NCBI GenBank assembly: GCA_944387055.1
Contig: CALXDL010000063.1
Location: 62,001 to 126,000 of the forward strand
Direction of reading: 5' to 3'
Source: an uncultured Oscillospiraceae bacterium
Lineage (GTDB): Bacteria > Bacillota > Clostridia > Oscillospirales > Oscillospiraceae
DNA length: 64,000 nucleotides
This document shows, piece by piece, positions 53,493 through 62,649 of this stretch (within the stretch, counting starts at the first letter, position 1; each line of letters begins with the position of its first letter). The position numbers and the translations under genes were made by a program. The notes beneath the pieces were generated by a model. That model had not been told where the DNA came from. It saw only the letters and a list, made by a program, of their open reading frames with translations, and did no database searches.

Positions 53493-54587
53493 TCAGGCGC
53501 CCCTGTTTTCCGTGAGCAGCAAACGGCGCAGCGGGTCCAGCGCCTCATCACCGGCTGGGTGGAAATGCGCAGCGCCCAGCGTCTCCATCAGGTCCGGCCG
53601 CTCCTGCGCAAGGCATTCCAGCACGCCATCCAATGCCTCTGGAAAGGCGCTCTCCTCTCCAGAGAGGTCCTCCCGCCCAGCCGCCACAGCTGCCGCGGTA
53701 TCATATAGCCGCTCCGTCACCCCGATGACCTGTATCTCGTCCCACACCGCCTGGTCTCGCCCAAAGCCGCGCATCCCGCTCGGGGCCGTCTGGTCCGACA
53801 GCAGTGTCCACGCCTCCGCCACATCCATGCGGGCATCCGCCCGGATGGGGAACGCGTCGATCTCGCCTCGGGCGGCGGCCCGCAGCAGCTCCTCATAGTT
53901 CCCGTACACGCTAACATCCGTGAGGTCTCCCAGCTCGTTCCCCTCATACTGGTCCGCCAGCCACAGCTCCAGGCACCGGCGGCCGCCCAGGGCCCCCTCG
54001 CCCAGCACGCCCCAGCGGGCATGATCCAGCTCTTCCCAGGTCAGAGCCTCCCCTGTGCCGGTCCGGACCCGGGCAGCCAACTGGGTGCCGTATGTGGTGG
54101 GAGCAGCGCAGATAAGGGCGAACGTCCCTCCGGACCAGGGCACTGTCTCATGATAGGCAGTCGCGCCGCCGTTCCATGCCTCCGGCTCCGTGCCGCTGCG
54201 GTCCAGGGCAGGCTGGGGCGCATCGAGTGCCAGCACGGCTGCCTCCCTGCCATAGAGGGCCAGGGCCTCTGCAGGCAGGAACGCCAGATCCACCGTCCCT
54301 TCCGCCAGGGCCTGCGCTGTGGCCGCCGGGGACGTCCCGATGGTGACCGTGACCTCTCGGATCTCCACGCCGGTCCCACTCTGCGCAAATCGATCCCGCA
54401 GCAGATCCGGCAGCTCCTGGACGGCGGAGAGCAGCTGTTCCGTCGGCAGTCCGTTGCGGCTGACCTCCACAGAAAGCGTGTCCAGGCGCAGGGGCGGCGT
54501 CTCCGGGCTCTCGGCCGGCGGCTCTTCCCGGCAAGCTGTCAGGGACAGCGACAGCGCCACACAAAGCAGCAGAGCGATCTTTTTCAT
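53493..54587 (-). CDS. Orphan PhnD-like substrate-binding lipoprotein
   Basis: 364 residues. The signal LLLCVALSLSLTACREE carries lipobox LTAC. The mature part has the outline of phosphonate/phosphate-type binding proteins (PhnD/PstS superfamily): LSVEVSRNGLPTEQ, an AEGTVDLAFLPAEALALYG segment, then WEELDHARWGVLGEGALGGR and a C-terminal lobe. No permease or ATPase is adjacent on either side, so it either feeds a distant ABC transporter or acts as a surface sensor. ATG at 54587 has AAAAGGAGA upstream. Confidence 0.78.
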   Translation of the reverse strand: MKKIALLLCVALSLSLTACREEPPAESPETPPLRLDTLSVEVSRNGLPTEQLLSAVQELPDLLRDRFAQSGTGVEIREVTVTIGTSPAATAQALAEGTVDLAFLPAEALALYGREAAVLALDAPQPALDRSGTEPEAWNGGATAYHETVPWSGGTFALICAAPTTYGTQLAARVRTGTGEALTWEELDHARWGVLGEGALGGRRCLELWLADQYEGNELGDLTDVSVYGNYEELLRAAARGEIDAFPIRADARMDVAEAWTLLSDQTAPSGMRGFGRDQAVWDEIQVIGVTERLYDTAAAVAAGREDLSGEESAFPEALDGVLECLAQERPDLMETLGAAHFHPAGDEALDPLRRLLLTENRGA

Positions 54588-54725
54588 GTCGTCTCCTTTT
54601 CCCAATGGCCTCTGGACATCCCGCCAGAGGCCTGTTACAATGAGATGGTCATCTGTGATTCTATCATCCGGGACGGCCCCGTGCAAGGGGCGGGCGCTGT
54701 CCCCGTCCAGGAAGGAGCTGCGTCT

Positions 54726-55070
54726 ATGTTCACTCTATCTGAAAACTGCTCCCGCCATGACACCTGTGTCCACGGCGGACAGGGCCTCGTCCACATCAAG
54801 GATCTGGCGGACCAGGCGGCTCTCTATGACCACAGCCGCCTCTTTGCCCACATCACCTTGGATCCCGGCTGCTCCATCGGCCCCCATGTCCACGAGCACG
54901 AGACCGAATTTTTCTACATCCTCCGAGGCGAGGGCGTGTTCGATGACGATGGGACCGAAGTGGTGGTCCGCCCCGGCGATGTGTGCGCCACTGGCGGTGG
55001 GCACCGCCACGGGATGGTGAACCGCGGCACAGAGCCGGTGGAGTTCATCGCGCTGATCGCCATGGAGTGA
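54726..55070 (+). CDS. Single-domain cupin protein
   Basis: 114 residues. Cupin motif 1 is IGPHVHEHETEFFYILRGEG (the two His and a Glu that bind metal) and motif 2 is RPGDVCATGGGHRHGMVNRG. Small cupins of this type bind a metal and a carbohydrate or small organic acid; the function is not predictable. ATG at 54726 has GGAAGGAG 8 bases upstream. Terminated at 55084-55113. Confidence 0.9.
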   Translation: MFTLSENCSRHDTCVHGGQGLVHIKDLADQAALYDHSRLFAHITLDPGCSIGPHVHEHETEFFYILRGEGVFDDDGTEVVVRPGDVCATGGGHRHGMVNRGTEPVEFIALIAME

Positions 55071-55083
55071 GCGCTCTTCTCTG

Positions 55084-55113
55084 CGGCCGCCTGGAAGGCG
55101 GCCGTATTTTTTT
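55084..55113 (+). terminator. Rho-independent terminator of the cupin gene
   Basis: A 9-bp stem CGGCCGCCT / AGGCGGCCG with a 3-base loop, followed by TA and T7. Confidence 0.92.
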
Positions 55114-55183
55114 GTGTACAGCGAAAGTTTTCCGCCCACAGCATCGTATCCCTTACGAGAGCGCTCCAAAGGAGTTGAGACAC

Positions 55184-55672
55184 ATGGACGATATGGAACA
55201 GGCGGAGCGGCTGGCCAGGACCTACGCCGACGCGATCCTCCACCTCAGCTACACCTATTTGAAGAATACCCACGACGCCCAGGATATCTGCCAGACGGTC
55301 TTCGTGAAGCTGCTGACAGAGCCCAGAGCGTTCGAGAGTCCGGAGCACGAGCGGGCCTATATCCTGCGGATGGCCGCCAATGCCTGCAAGGACCTTTTGA
55401 AAAGCCCATGGCGGCAGCGGTCGGAGTCTCTGGACACCGGGCTGGAGGTCCCCGCCCCCCAGGAGAACGACGGATCCGTACTGGAGGCGGTGGGTCAGCT
55501 GCCGCCCCACTACCGGGTCGTCATCTACCTTTTTTATTATGAGGGCTACCAGGCAGCGGAGATTGGCCAGATCTTGGGGGTCCCCACGGCCACCGTCCAC
55601 ACCCGGCTGGCCCGTGGCCGGACGAAGCTGAAAGAACTTTTGGGAGGATATGGCTATGAACAGTCCGTTTGA
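55184..55672 (+). CDS. ECF-type RNA polymerase sigma factor
   Basis: 162 residues. Region 2 is at ~10-80 (ILHLSYTYLKNTHDAQDICQ) and region 4 at ~105-155 (LPPHYRVVIYLFYYEGYQAA, LGVPTATVHTRLARGRTKLK). Very similar in layout to the sigma factor at 363-842, including the LPPxYRV-IYL-YYE signature. ATG at 55184 has AAAGGAG upstream. It overlaps its DUF4179-like partner by 17 bases. Confidence 0.93.
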   Translation: MDDMEQAERLARTYADAILHLSYTYLKNTHDAQDICQTVFVKLLTEPRAFESPEHERAYILRMAANACKDLLKSPWRQRSESLDTGLEVPAPQENDGSVLEAVGQLPPHYRVVIYLFYYEGYQAAEIGQILGVPTATVHTRLARGRTKLKELLGGYGYEQSV

Positions 55673-56720
55673 ATATCAGAGAGCCCTGGACGGCCTGCAC
55701 TTCACAGAGGCTCAGAAGGCCGTCATCGCCAAGCGCGCTGCGGAAGCGGCACAGGAGCAGGCCCGTGAGGCCCGCCGGAGCCGCCGCCCCGTCCGCCGGA
55801 TGGCCCTCATCGCCGCGGCGGCGGTGCTGGTACTGGCAGTGGGCACCGCGGGGGCCACCGGCGTGCTGCGGTCCGCAGCAGAGGTCTTCTCGCCCCTCTT
55901 CGGCGGCAGCCCCGCCCAGACGGAAATCATCGACAAGATCGGCTATCCCATCGGTGCCAGCGATACGGACAACGGCGTCACCGTCACCGCCGACGCTGTG
56001 ATGGGCGACGCGTACAACGCCGTAGTGGTCTACACCATCAGCCGGGACGACGGCACGGCCCTTCTGCCGGAGGGCACCACCGGCGACATGCTGCTGATCC
56101 GCGGCAGCGGCACGGACTTGAACATCCTGGGCGGCAGCCACGGCGGCGGCCGCTTCGTGGTGGAGGACCCGGCGGCCAGCTCCATCCAGATGGTGGAGAC
56201 CATCAGCGCCGACGTGCCCATCAACGACTGCACCGCCACCGGCACCTTCGAGGACATCTGCATGTGGGACGAGGAAACCGGCGAGGCCGTGCCCGTCATC
56301 GAGGGCAAGTGGAAGGTCAAATTTGAGATGGCCTATGAGGACAGCTCCATCACCCTGGGGAACGGCGAGGCCTTTGTCCAGAACGGCATGACCTTCACCA
56401 TCGACGCCGTCACCCTCTCCCCCGTGGCCTACAAGGTGGACTACACCGTGGACAGCGAGGTGATCTGGAGCGACAGCGGCAGCGGCCGGCAGAGCGAGGA
56501 GGACGCCCGTCAGATGGAGCGGTACTTCGAGAACGTGGAGACCCTGCTGACCCTCACCGACGGTACGGTGCTGGATCTCAGCAACGCTGGCGGCAGCATC
56601 GAGCCGAAGGACGGCATCACCATCTGCTCCAAGGGCGAGATGTTCAGCCAGGTGATCCCCATGGAGGAGATGGCCTCCATCTCCGTGGGCGGCGTGGTGT
56701 TCCCCATCAGCGCTGTATGA
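55656..56720 (+). CDS. DUF4179-like anti-sigma membrane protein
   Basis: 354 residues. A cytoplasmic N-terminus of ~47 residues is rich in Arg/Glu/Ala. One membrane helix follows (MALIAAAAVLVLAVGTAGA), then a large extracytoplasmic beta-rich domain that begins near SPLFGGSPAQTEIIDKIGYP, a start typical of DUF4179 proteins. The gene overlaps the sigma gene, so it is almost certainly the cognate regulator. ATG at 55656 is preferred because GGGAGG lies 8 bases upstream; the ATG at 55650 is too close to it. Confidence 0.87.
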   Translation: MNSPFEYQRALDGLHFTEAQKAVIAKRAAEAAQEQAREARRSRRPVRRMALIAAAAVLVLAVGTAGATGVLRSAAEVFSPLFGGSPAQTEIIDKIGYPIGASDTDNGVTVTADAVMGDAYNAVVVYTISRDDGTALLPEGTTGDMLLIRGSGTDLNILGGSHGGGRFVVEDPAASSIQMVETISADVPINDCTATGTFEDICMWDEETGEAVPVIEGKWKVKFEMAYEDSSITLGNGEAFVQNGMTFTIDAVTLSPVAYKVDYTVDSEVIWSDSGSGRQSEEDARQMERYFENVETLLTLTDGTVLDLSNAGGSIEPKDGITICSKGEMFSQVIPMEEMASISVGGVVFPISAV

Positions 56721-56737
56721 CGCGCAGGGATACGAAG

Positions 56738-56778
56738 AGGACCCGCCGGGGCATGTGCCCCGGCGGGTCCTCCTTTTC
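56738..56778. terminator. Strong terminator between convergent genes
   Basis: A 17-bp GC-rich inverted repeat (GAGGACCCGCCGGGGCA and its complement) with a minimal centre, followed by CTTTT on the plus strand. It serves the anti-sigma gene and the convergent 97-residue gene. Confidence 0.88.
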
Positions 56779-56787
56779 TCTGTCCCA

Positions 56788-57081
56788 TCACCGTGGGACC
56801 ACATGCTCCGGCTTCATCAGGTCCGCCAGCAGCTGCTGAGCCCGCGCCACATCCTCCGGCCGGACGGAGATGTAGTAGGTCAGCCGGTCGATCCTCCCGT
56901 TGGGACCGAAATCTCGGTGGTCCAATTTGGCGCCGCAGCCGCACAGAGGCGGCTCCGTCTCGTAATAGCCGGTCTCCATGATCTTGACACCGGCGTCCTT
57001 CAGACGCTGGCGGGCACTCTTCCACCGTGCCTTGTCCCCCCAAACCTCGAACGCCTTCTCCCGCTTTCCGAACAGCGGCAT
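56788..57081 (-). CDS. Conserved-looking 97-residue hypothetical protein
   Basis: Begins MPLFGKREKAFEVWGDKA. Contains a CGCGAK motif (residues 47-52) and HRDFGPNGRIDRLTYYISVR, and ends with a short helix. Small soluble protein; no family is recognised. It starts 3 bases after the deoD stop and is thus cotranscribed with it, ending at the shared terminator. A nucleotide-linked role is possible only by association. Confidence 0.65.
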   Translation of the reverse strand: MPLFGKREKAFEVWGDKARWKSARQRLKDAGVKIMETGYYETEPPLCGCGAKLDHRDFGPNGRIDRLTYYISVRPEDVARAQQLLADLMKPEHVVPR

Positions 57082-57084
57082 GGT

Positions 57085-57819
57085 TCAGCCCTCCAGAGAC
57101 TTCCAAGCCGTCTCCAGGGCGATCTCCATCATCTCACGGAACGACTCCTGCCGCTCCTGGGCGGAGAGCGCTTCGCCCGTGAAGATATGGTCGGAGATGG
57201 TGAGGATGGACAGCGCCCGTTTCCCCAGCCGCTGGGCGGTCCAGTAGAGCCCTGCCGTCTCCATCTCCAGGGCCAGGATGCCGAACTTGCGGTACATCGC
57301 GCCCGCCTCGGCGTTGTCGTTATAGAATTGGTCCGCGGTGAACACCTGCCCCACGTCCGCCCGGACGCCCAGCCGCTCCGCCGCGTCCGCCGCATCCCGC
57401 AGCAAGCCGTAATCAGCGGTGGCGCACAGCTGGCCGGGGAAGCGGTACTGGTCGGCAAAATGGGAATTGGTGGACGCCCCAAGCGCGATCACCACGTCCC
57501 GGACCTTCACATCCTCCCCGATGCCGCCGGCAGAGCCGATGCGGATGATGGTATCCACCCCGAAGAACTGATAGAGCTCATAGCTGTAGATGCCCATAGA
57601 GGGCACGCCCATCCCATGGCCCATGACAGATATCTTCTTGCCCTTGTAAGTGCCCGTATAGCCCAGCATATTGCGGACGGTGTTGAAGCAGACGGGGTCT
57701 TCCAGATAGTGCTCGGCGACATACTTTGCCCGCAGGGGATCGCCGGGCATGAGGACTGCTTTGGCGATCTGCGCCTCCTCTGCGGCGATGCTGGTGGATG
57801 GAGTCTCTTTATATGCCAT
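57085..57819 (-). CDS. deoD: Purine-nucleoside phosphorylase, DeoD type
   Basis: 244 residues, hexameric NP-I family. Conserved: AKAVLMPGDPLRAKYVAEHY, ISVMGHGMGVPSMGIYSYEL, IRIGSAGGIGEDVKVRDVVI, and EMETAGLYWTAQ near residue 185. ISDHIFTGEALSAQERQESF contains the catalytic Asp. It splits purine (deoxy)nucleosides with phosphate for salvage. ATG at 57819 has GAAGGAGGG upstream. Confidence 0.96.
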   Translation of the reverse strand: MAYKETPSTSIAAEEAQIAKAVLMPGDPLRAKYVAEHYLEDPVCFNTVRNMLGYTGTYKGKKISVMGHGMGVPSMGIYSYELYQFFGVDTIIRIGSAGGIGEDVKVRDVVIALGASTNSHFADQYRFPGQLCATADYGLLRDAADAAERLGVRADVGQVFTADQFYNDNAEAGAMYRKFGILALEMETAGLYWTAQRLGKRALSILTISDHIFTGEALSAQERQESFREMMEIALETAWKSLEG

Positions 57820-58179
57820 AGGGGTCCCTCCTTCGATCAAGCGTGGCAGACGGCCCGACCCAAGCTCCTCTATAGCACCGCTCTGCCGCCGCGTCTTCCG
57901 GCCGCCCGGCATACACGGCCGCTGGGCCGCCCATATCCTAAAGCTGATTATAGCGGAAAACGGCCGGGCGCGCAACTGGCTTTCCTCTGTCCCGATATCT
58001 TTCTGCCGCGCGGCAGATGTCGGCCTGTATCCCGCCCCCTCTCCCGAAGTGGAGTCTGCGCCTCATAGAGGCATCTTCCTATCTGCCTCCGCTCCATGTG
58101 CTCTCAATGGCGGCAGGGAGATCCCATTCCATCTTCATTTGGCAGACATGATCCCCCTATCTAAGCGGCCTGGCACGCC
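57820..58179. other. Intergenic region between mtnA and deoD, no gene seen
   Basis: A 360-base GC-rich gap. It should hold the mtnA terminator and the deoD promoter, but I find neither a strong hairpin with a T-run nor a convincing promoter pair. Confidence 0.5.
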
Positions 58180-59259
58180 TCAAGCCTCCTCCCGGAACAG
58201 TGCCGCCAGGCTTTCCGTATAGGGCGGGCGGCAGATGCCTTTCTCCGTGACGATGGCATCGATCAGACCATGATCTGTCACATCGAAGGCGGGATCGTAG
58301 CATCTCACTCCAGCCGGAGCCATGGGCTTTTCATACCAGAGGCTCTTGATCTCCTCTCCGTCCCGCTCCTCGATGGGGATGTGGTCTCCGTCTGGACAGG
58401 CCATGTCGATGGTACTGGTGGGGCCGAGCACATAGAAGGGGATGCCGTAGTGTCTGGCCAGGATGGCCACGCCGGAGGTACCGATCTTGTTGGCCGTATC
58501 ACCGTTGGCAGCCACCCGGTCACAGCCCACGAAGCAGGCCTGTACCCAGCCATTTTTCATGACGATGGATGCCATGTTGTCGCAGATCAGCGTCACGTCT
58601 ACGCCCGCCCGCTGGAGCTCATAGCTGGTCAGACGGGCCCCCTGCAGCAGGGGCCGGGTCTCGTCTGCGAACACACGGAACTTCATCCCCCGCTCCGTTC
58701 CCAGGAGGATCGGTCCCAAAGCTGTCCCGTATCGGGAGGTGGCAAGGGGCCCCGCATTACAGTGCGTCAGGATCCCGTCCCCATCTTTCACCAGCTCCAG
58801 GCCGTACTGGGATATCTGGAAACACTTTTGGATATCATCTGCCTGGATGGCCTGTGCCTTGCGGAGCAGGACCTGCTCCAATACCTCACGGCCGCTGTCC
58901 GCGTTGGCGCGGGCTGTCTTCATCATCTCCTCGATGGCCCAATGCAGGTTCACCGCCGTGGGCCGTGCGCTGTCCAGATACGCTCCCTGGGCTGCCAGCG
59001 CCGTCAAGAACGCCTCTTTATCCGCAGCGGGGAGCTTTCGAGCCAGCGCATACATGCAGTAAGCAGCGAATATCCCGATGGCAGGGGCGCCGCGGACCCG
59101 CAGGCTCCGGATCGCCTCGTACATCTCCTCTGCCGTCTGCAGTCGGATCTCCCGCTCCTCACCAGGCAGCAGCGTCTGGTCGAGGATGACCAGCCCATCC
59201 TCCGCCTGGTCCCAGCGGATATTCTGCACCTGTTCCATAGACTGCGTTCCTCCGTTCAT
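58180..59259 (-). CDS. mtnA: S-methyl-5-thioribose-1-phosphate isomerase (or related ribose-phosphate isomerase)
   Basis: 359 residues of the eIF2B-like/MtnA family. Motifs: [39 protein letters not shown] (catalytic Cys region), [40 protein letters not shown] (catalytic Asp) and [15 protein letters not shown]. In methionine salvage it isomerises methylthioribose 1-phosphate; without a full salvage operon nearby, a role with 5-deoxyribose or nucleoside-derived sugars next to deoD is also possible. ATG at 59259 has AAGGAGG 8 bases upstream. Confidence 0.92.
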   Translation of the reverse strand: MNGGTQSMEQVQNIRWDQAEDGLVILDQTLLPGEEREIRLQTAEEMYEAIRSLRVRGAPAIGIFAAYCMYALARKLPAADKEAFLTALAAQGAYLDSARPTAVNLHWAIEEMMKTARANADSGREVLEQVLLRKAQAIQADDIQKCFQISQYGLELVKDGDGILTHCNAGPLATSRYGTALGPILLGTERGMKFRVFADETRPLLQGARLTSYELQRAGVDVTLICDNMASIVMKNGWVQACFVGCDRVAANGDTANKIGTSGVAILARHYGIPFYVLGPTSTIDMACPDGDHIPIEERDGEEIKSLWYEKPMAPAGVRCYDPAFDVTDHGLIDAIVTEKGICRPPYTESLAALFREEA

Positions 59260-59331
59260 CCGCCTTTCCTCCTTCATAGCCTTTTCTATGAGATCCATCT
59301 TACCGCAAACGCACCGCCGGTGCAAGCACGC

Positions 59332-59367
59332 AGAGAGCCCCGGCCGCTTTCGCGGCCGGGGCTCTCT
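59332..59367 (-). terminator. Strong hairpin after the SLH-transglutaminase gene
   Basis: A perfect 16-bp stem AGAGAGCCCCGGCCGC / GCGGCCGGGGCTCTCT with loop TTTC, 1 base past the stop. The T-run is weak on both strands. Confidence 0.7.
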
Positions 59368-59368
59368 T

Positions 59369-60802
59369 TCACCAACTGTGATAGTTCCAGGACTGTTCAG
59401 GCGTCATGGCGAAATAGTCATAGCTGATGGTCCTGCCGCTGTCGCCCCAGGTGGTGTCGATGTGGTACTGGGTACCGTCCAGCTCCGCCACCGTCCAGAT
59501 GTGGCCGGTATTGGACAATGCCGTACAGGGGATGCCCTCCAGCTTCAGCAAGAGGTTGTATGCGCCCGTGTATCCATCGCATACAGCAGTCCCGTTCTGG
59601 AAGAGGTTATAGGCGATATGGCTCAAAGACACATCGTCCGCGCCATAGTCATAGACTGTGTTCTCGCAGATCCAAGTGTAATAGATCCGGGCCTTCTCCA
59701 TGTCGGACATGTCCGGCGTGATGATCCCATCCTCCCACATCTGATCGTGGACGGCCACGGCCGCAGCGGCTGTGGCTGTGCGGTACTCCTGCAGCCTGCC
59801 TTCTGCGCTGGCGGCGGAGAAGGTCAGCGTCACGGTCCCATCGTTGGTATAGGTGCAGGAGACGGTGTTGTAACACTGCTCCACATAGCTCTTGACGATG
59901 GTCAGGGCCTGCTCCATCACGCGCCTTGCCGCAGACGCCGTCATAGAGGGATATTGGAGGACCAGCGTATCGCTGCCCTGGGCGAGCATGTAGCGCACGC
60001 TCTCTTCCAGCTCCTCTTCATTGGCCGGCGCGGCGATATAGGTCCCCAGCTCCACCAAGTCCTCCAGGCTGGTCCCCTCCGCGCTCCAAAGGTCTCCCAA
60101 GTCCCAGTCCAGTGTCACCCGCAGGGATGGATCCACCATCCGGGTCAGCATGGCGGCAGCCGCACCCCGGGTGATGGGCTGGTCTGGCAGGAAGTTCCCT
60201 GCCGCGTCACTGCCTGCACAGATGCCGGCGCGGTATAAAAAGAGGATGTCCTGATAATACGGCGTGTACTCCGTCACATCCGTGATGAAGCGGCGGCTGG
60301 CATAGGCCTGTGTCACTAGGTCGGCGTTGATCGTCGGCAAGACCTGCTGTGGCAGAGCGCTCGCCAGGATGTGTGCCATCTGTGCCCGGGTAGCAGGCGT
60401 GCCATATGTCCCGTCCAATTCCGTTCCAAGGACGCCCTCTGCCTGTAAGTACCGCAGATACGGGAGATAGACTGCGCCGCCGTCTCCTCCGTAGGCGGCA
60501 GGGCCGGCTTCCGCGTCGCCGGTACGGTACAGACTGCGGATCCGCCCGGCGAAGATCACCGCCTGCCCCACGCTCAGCGTGTCCTGCAGGCCAAACGTGC
60601 CATCTTCCTTGCCGACGGAGAGCCCGTATGCATACAGCGCCGCCACATTGTCATAGAACGGCGAGTCCGCAGGCAGATCAGAGAACTGTCCGGCATAGGT
60701 CTTGCTCTTGACGAAATTCTCCATGCTATCTGGCGCGGCCAGGACCGACGTGGTCAGCAGCAGGGCCAGCGCCAATAGGAGCGCAGGGATCCGTTTCTTC
60801 AT
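59369..60802 (-). CDS. Secreted SLH-domain protein with transglutaminase-like domain
   Basis: 477 residues. A signal peptide ([18 protein letters not shown]) is followed by about three S-layer homology repeats (~35-225; [24 protein letters not shown] units, [40 protein letters not shown]) that bind cell-wall polymer. A linker precedes a transglutaminase-like domain (~360-477) with Cys in [17 protein letters not shown], His in [12 protein letters not shown] and Asp in [10 protein letters not shown]. It is wall-anchored and may cleave or cross-link peptides. ATG at 60802 has AAGGAGG 8 bases upstream. Just downstream of the LCP gene. Confidence 0.92.
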   Translation of the reverse strand: MKKRIPALLLALALLLTTSVLAAPDSMENFVKSKTYAGQFSDLPADSPFYDNVAALYAYGLSVGKEDGTFGLQDTLSVGQAVIFAGRIRSLYRTGDAEAGPAAYGGDGGAVYLPYLRYLQAEGVLGTELDGTYGTPATRAQMAHILASALPQQVLPTINADLVTQAYASRRFITDVTEYTPYYQDILFLYRAGICAGSDAAGNFLPDQPITRGAAAAMLTRMVDPSLRVTLDWDLGDLWSAEGTSLEDLVELGTYIAAPANEEELEESVRYMLAQGSDTLVLQYPSMTASAARRVMEQALTIVKSYVEQCYNTVSCTYTNDGTVTLTFSAASAEGRLQEYRTATAAAAVAVHDQMWEDGIITPDMSDMEKARIYYTWICENTVYDYGADDVSLSHIAYNLFQNGTAVCDGYTGAYNLLLKLEGIPCTALSNTGHIWTVAELDGTQYHIDTTWGDSGRTISYDYFAMTPEQSWNYHSW

Positions 60803-60845
60803 CCAAACACCTCCTTGGTGCATCTGTGCGGAGCGGAGCACGAGG

Positions 60846-61841
60846 TCATTCCGGCAGAGCCAGGTCCTCGATCACTCGGTCCTCCACATAGGGGTTCAGG
60901 TATTGGTTCACCAGTGTCAGCGTCTCATCGGGGTCCAGATAGATATAGGGGGACCGCCAAGTCCCCGGCAGAGTGGAGAATGAGATGTTCTCCGCCCCCA
61001 TGCTCACGGCCTTCTCCCCCAGCCAAGCCAGATTCCCCAGAGACAGGTCCGTCTCCACATACTGCTGGAACAGCTTCACAAGATCGCCCACCTTGCTCAG
61101 GTTGGAGAGCGTCAGGGTCTGCTGGGCCACAGCTTTCAAGAACGCCTGCTGGGTCTGCATCCGGCCGATGTCTTCGCTGCCATAGCCGGAGCCATCGTTG
61201 TTGTGGCGGAAGCGCACCACTTTCAGCGCCTCTTCTCCGTCCAGATGCTGCATCCCGGCCTTGAAATGGATGGACAGGTCTTGATAAGGATCATCGTAAT
61301 CCATGTCGATGGGGATCTCGAAGTCCACGCCGCCGATGGCGTCCACCAAGGCCTCGAACCCCTGCAGATCCACCAGTATCGTGTAGTCCACCGGGATGCC
61401 CAGCTGCTCTGAGACCACACTGGCCAGCAGCTCCATACCGCCTAGGTTATAGGCGGCATTGATCTTGCGGGCTTTCCCATCGATCAATGCCTTCGTGTCT
61501 CGAGGGATACTGACGCCGTGGATATAGCCGTTGGCGGCGTCTACAGCCACCAGGATGTTCGTATCGCTGCCGCCGTTGCCATCATCCACGCCGGAGACCA
61601 AGATGGTGTAAAACTCCTCCTTGCGGGCGGTATGTGCCGCCAATGCCTCTGCCTCGGCACTGGCCTGTCCATCCTCTCCACTGTCCGCGCCTGACACCGG
61701 GACCGGCTCCTGCTGTTTCTGCTCCGGTGCCCGGAACACGCACTGTACACCGGCATACAACGCGGCTACCACGAAAACGGCCAACAGCAGCGTCCGGCTC
61801 CAGCTGCGCCGCCGACGGCGGCGTGTCCTTTTTTTCTCCAT
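60846..61841 (-). CDS. LytR-CpsA-Psr (LCP) family glycopolymer ligase
   Basis: 331 residues. A very basic cytoplasmic start (KKRTRRRRRRSWSR), one membrane helix (TLLLAVFVVAALYAGVQCV), a linker, and the LCP domain. Signature elements are ILVSGVDDGNGGSDTNILV, GVSIPRDTKALIDGKARKIN (Arg-Asp for pyrophosphate/metal), and VRFRHNNDGSGYGSEDIGRM with the late Arg. It attaches wall teichoic acid-like or other anionic polymers to peptidoglycan. The SLH protein downstream could be anchored by the same kind of polymer. Confidence 0.94.
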   Translation of the reverse strand: MEKKRTRRRRRRSWSRTLLLAVFVVAALYAGVQCVFRAPEQKQQEPVPVSGADSGEDGQASAEAEALAAHTARKEEFYTILVSGVDDGNGGSDTNILVAVDAANGYIHGVSIPRDTKALIDGKARKINAAYNLGGMELLASVVSEQLGIPVDYTILVDLQGFEALVDAIGGVDFEIPIDMDYDDPYQDLSIHFKAGMQHLDGEEALKVVRFRHNNDGSGYGSEDIGRMQTQQAFLKAVAQQTLTLSNLSKVGDLVKLFQQYVETDLSLGNLAWLGEKAVSMGAENISFSTLPGTWRSPYIYLDPDETLTLVNQYLNPYVEDRVIEDLALPE

Positions 61842-61954
61842 GGGAAGAGTCTCCTTTTATGCTGCGCAGCAGCGCCGCGCTGGTGTTTTCTGTTCGATTT
61901 ACATAACGTTTCTTCCCATTATACTTGTCCACTGTGGAAAACACAAGAGGAAAT

Positions 61955-61977
61955 TGCGCGCCGGAGACCGGCGCGCA
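61955..61977 (-). terminator. Hairpin after the 86-residue gene
   Basis: A 10-bp stem TGCGCGCCGG / CCGGCGCGCA with loop AGA, 5 bases past the stop; on the minus strand ATTTCC follows. Confidence 0.65.
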
Positions 61978-61981
61978 CCCT

Positions 61982-62242
61982 TCACCGCTCCATCCCGTTC
62001 CGCTCCCGCTCCACCAGTTCCTGGAGCAATGTCTTGATCTCTGCCAGGAGCTGGTTTTGATAGGACAGTGCGCAGCGTATGTAATAGAGCGCGCTGTCCG
62101 TCTCTCGGGCGGCTTCCACTCCCTCCACTGGGTGCGGCCAACGCCGGACGGGCGGTTCCGGAGTGGTGGGCACGGCCGCAGCCGCCGGCTGGGCCGGCGT
62201 CGTCCGGACCGTGCGGCAGCGGCAGCGACGATCGTTCGCCAT
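61982..62242 (-). CDS. 86-residue hypothetical protein
   Basis: The N-terminus is Arg/Cys/Pro/Ala-rich and probably disordered (DRRCRCRTVRTTPAQPAAAA). The C-terminal ~40 residues form an amphipathic helix (SALYYIRCALSYQNQLLAEI, KTLLQELVERERN). ATG at 62242 has GGAGGG 6 bases upstream. It lies 57 bases after spoIIID on the same strand, so it may share its transcript and be expressed in sporulation; this is inference. No family recognised. Confidence 0.65.
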   Translation of the reverse strand: MANDRRCRCRTVRTTPAQPAAAAVPTTPEPPVRRWPHPVEGVEAARETDSALYYIRCALSYQNQLLAEIKTLLQELVERERNGMER

Positions 62243-62299
62243 ATGGATCCCTCCGATCTCGATGGTCTTTTTCCAAGTCTATGCGCGGCCTGTACCGGT

Positions 62300-62548
62300 T
62301 CATGTCCCGCGGTACTTCTTTCGGGTGGCGATACCGCCCCGGATGTGCCGCTGCGCCTTGTTCACATCCAGTACCTCCTTCACCTGGAGATACAGCGTGC
62401 GGTTGAACTGCGGCAGCCGTTCGGAGATGTCTTTGTGGACCGTGGATTTGCTGATGCCGAATTTTTGTGCGGCGGCACGGACTGTGGTCCGGTTTTCTAT
62501 GATGTACTGAGCCAGGCGCTCGGCCCGCTCCTCCATATTTCCCTTCAA
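62300..62548 (-). CDS. spoIIID: Sporulation transcriptional regulator SpoIIID
   Basis: 82 residues, the normal size. The family helix-turn-helix is clear: AQYIIENRTTVRAAAQKFGI, SKSTVHKDISERLPQFN, and the C-terminal basic segment HIRGGIATRKKY. SpoIIID adjusts mother-cell (sigma-E/sigma-K) gene expression during sporulation. A TTG start at 62548 with GGGGAG ~9 bases upstream gives an N-terminus of the same length as the Bacillus protein; the ATG at 62536 is an alternative. Confidence 0.96.
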   Translation of the reverse strand: MKGNMEERAERLAQYIIENRTTVRAAAQKFGISKSTVHKDISERLPQFNRTLYLQVKEVLDVNKAQRHIRGGIATRKKYRGT

Positions 62549-62578
62549 AACACAACACTCCCCGCCTCTTGTTGCTCC

Positions 62579-62607
62579 ATCCTATGCGCTCTGCCGCCGT
62601 GATATGC
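62579..62607 (-). promoter_or_regulatory. Candidate sigma-E (mother-cell) promoter of spoIIID
   Basis: Minus strand GCATATC (62601-62607), 14 bases, CATAGGAT (62579-62586). This resembles the sigma-E consensus (ATATT-like -35, 14-15 bases, CATACANT -10) with two changes in the -10. spoIIID is sigma-E-dependent in Bacillus. It ends about 30 bases before the start codon. Confidence 0.4.
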
Positions 62608-62649
62608 CGTCGCCTGGTGCCGTCCCAGCGTGCATACGGATCTTGGCAA

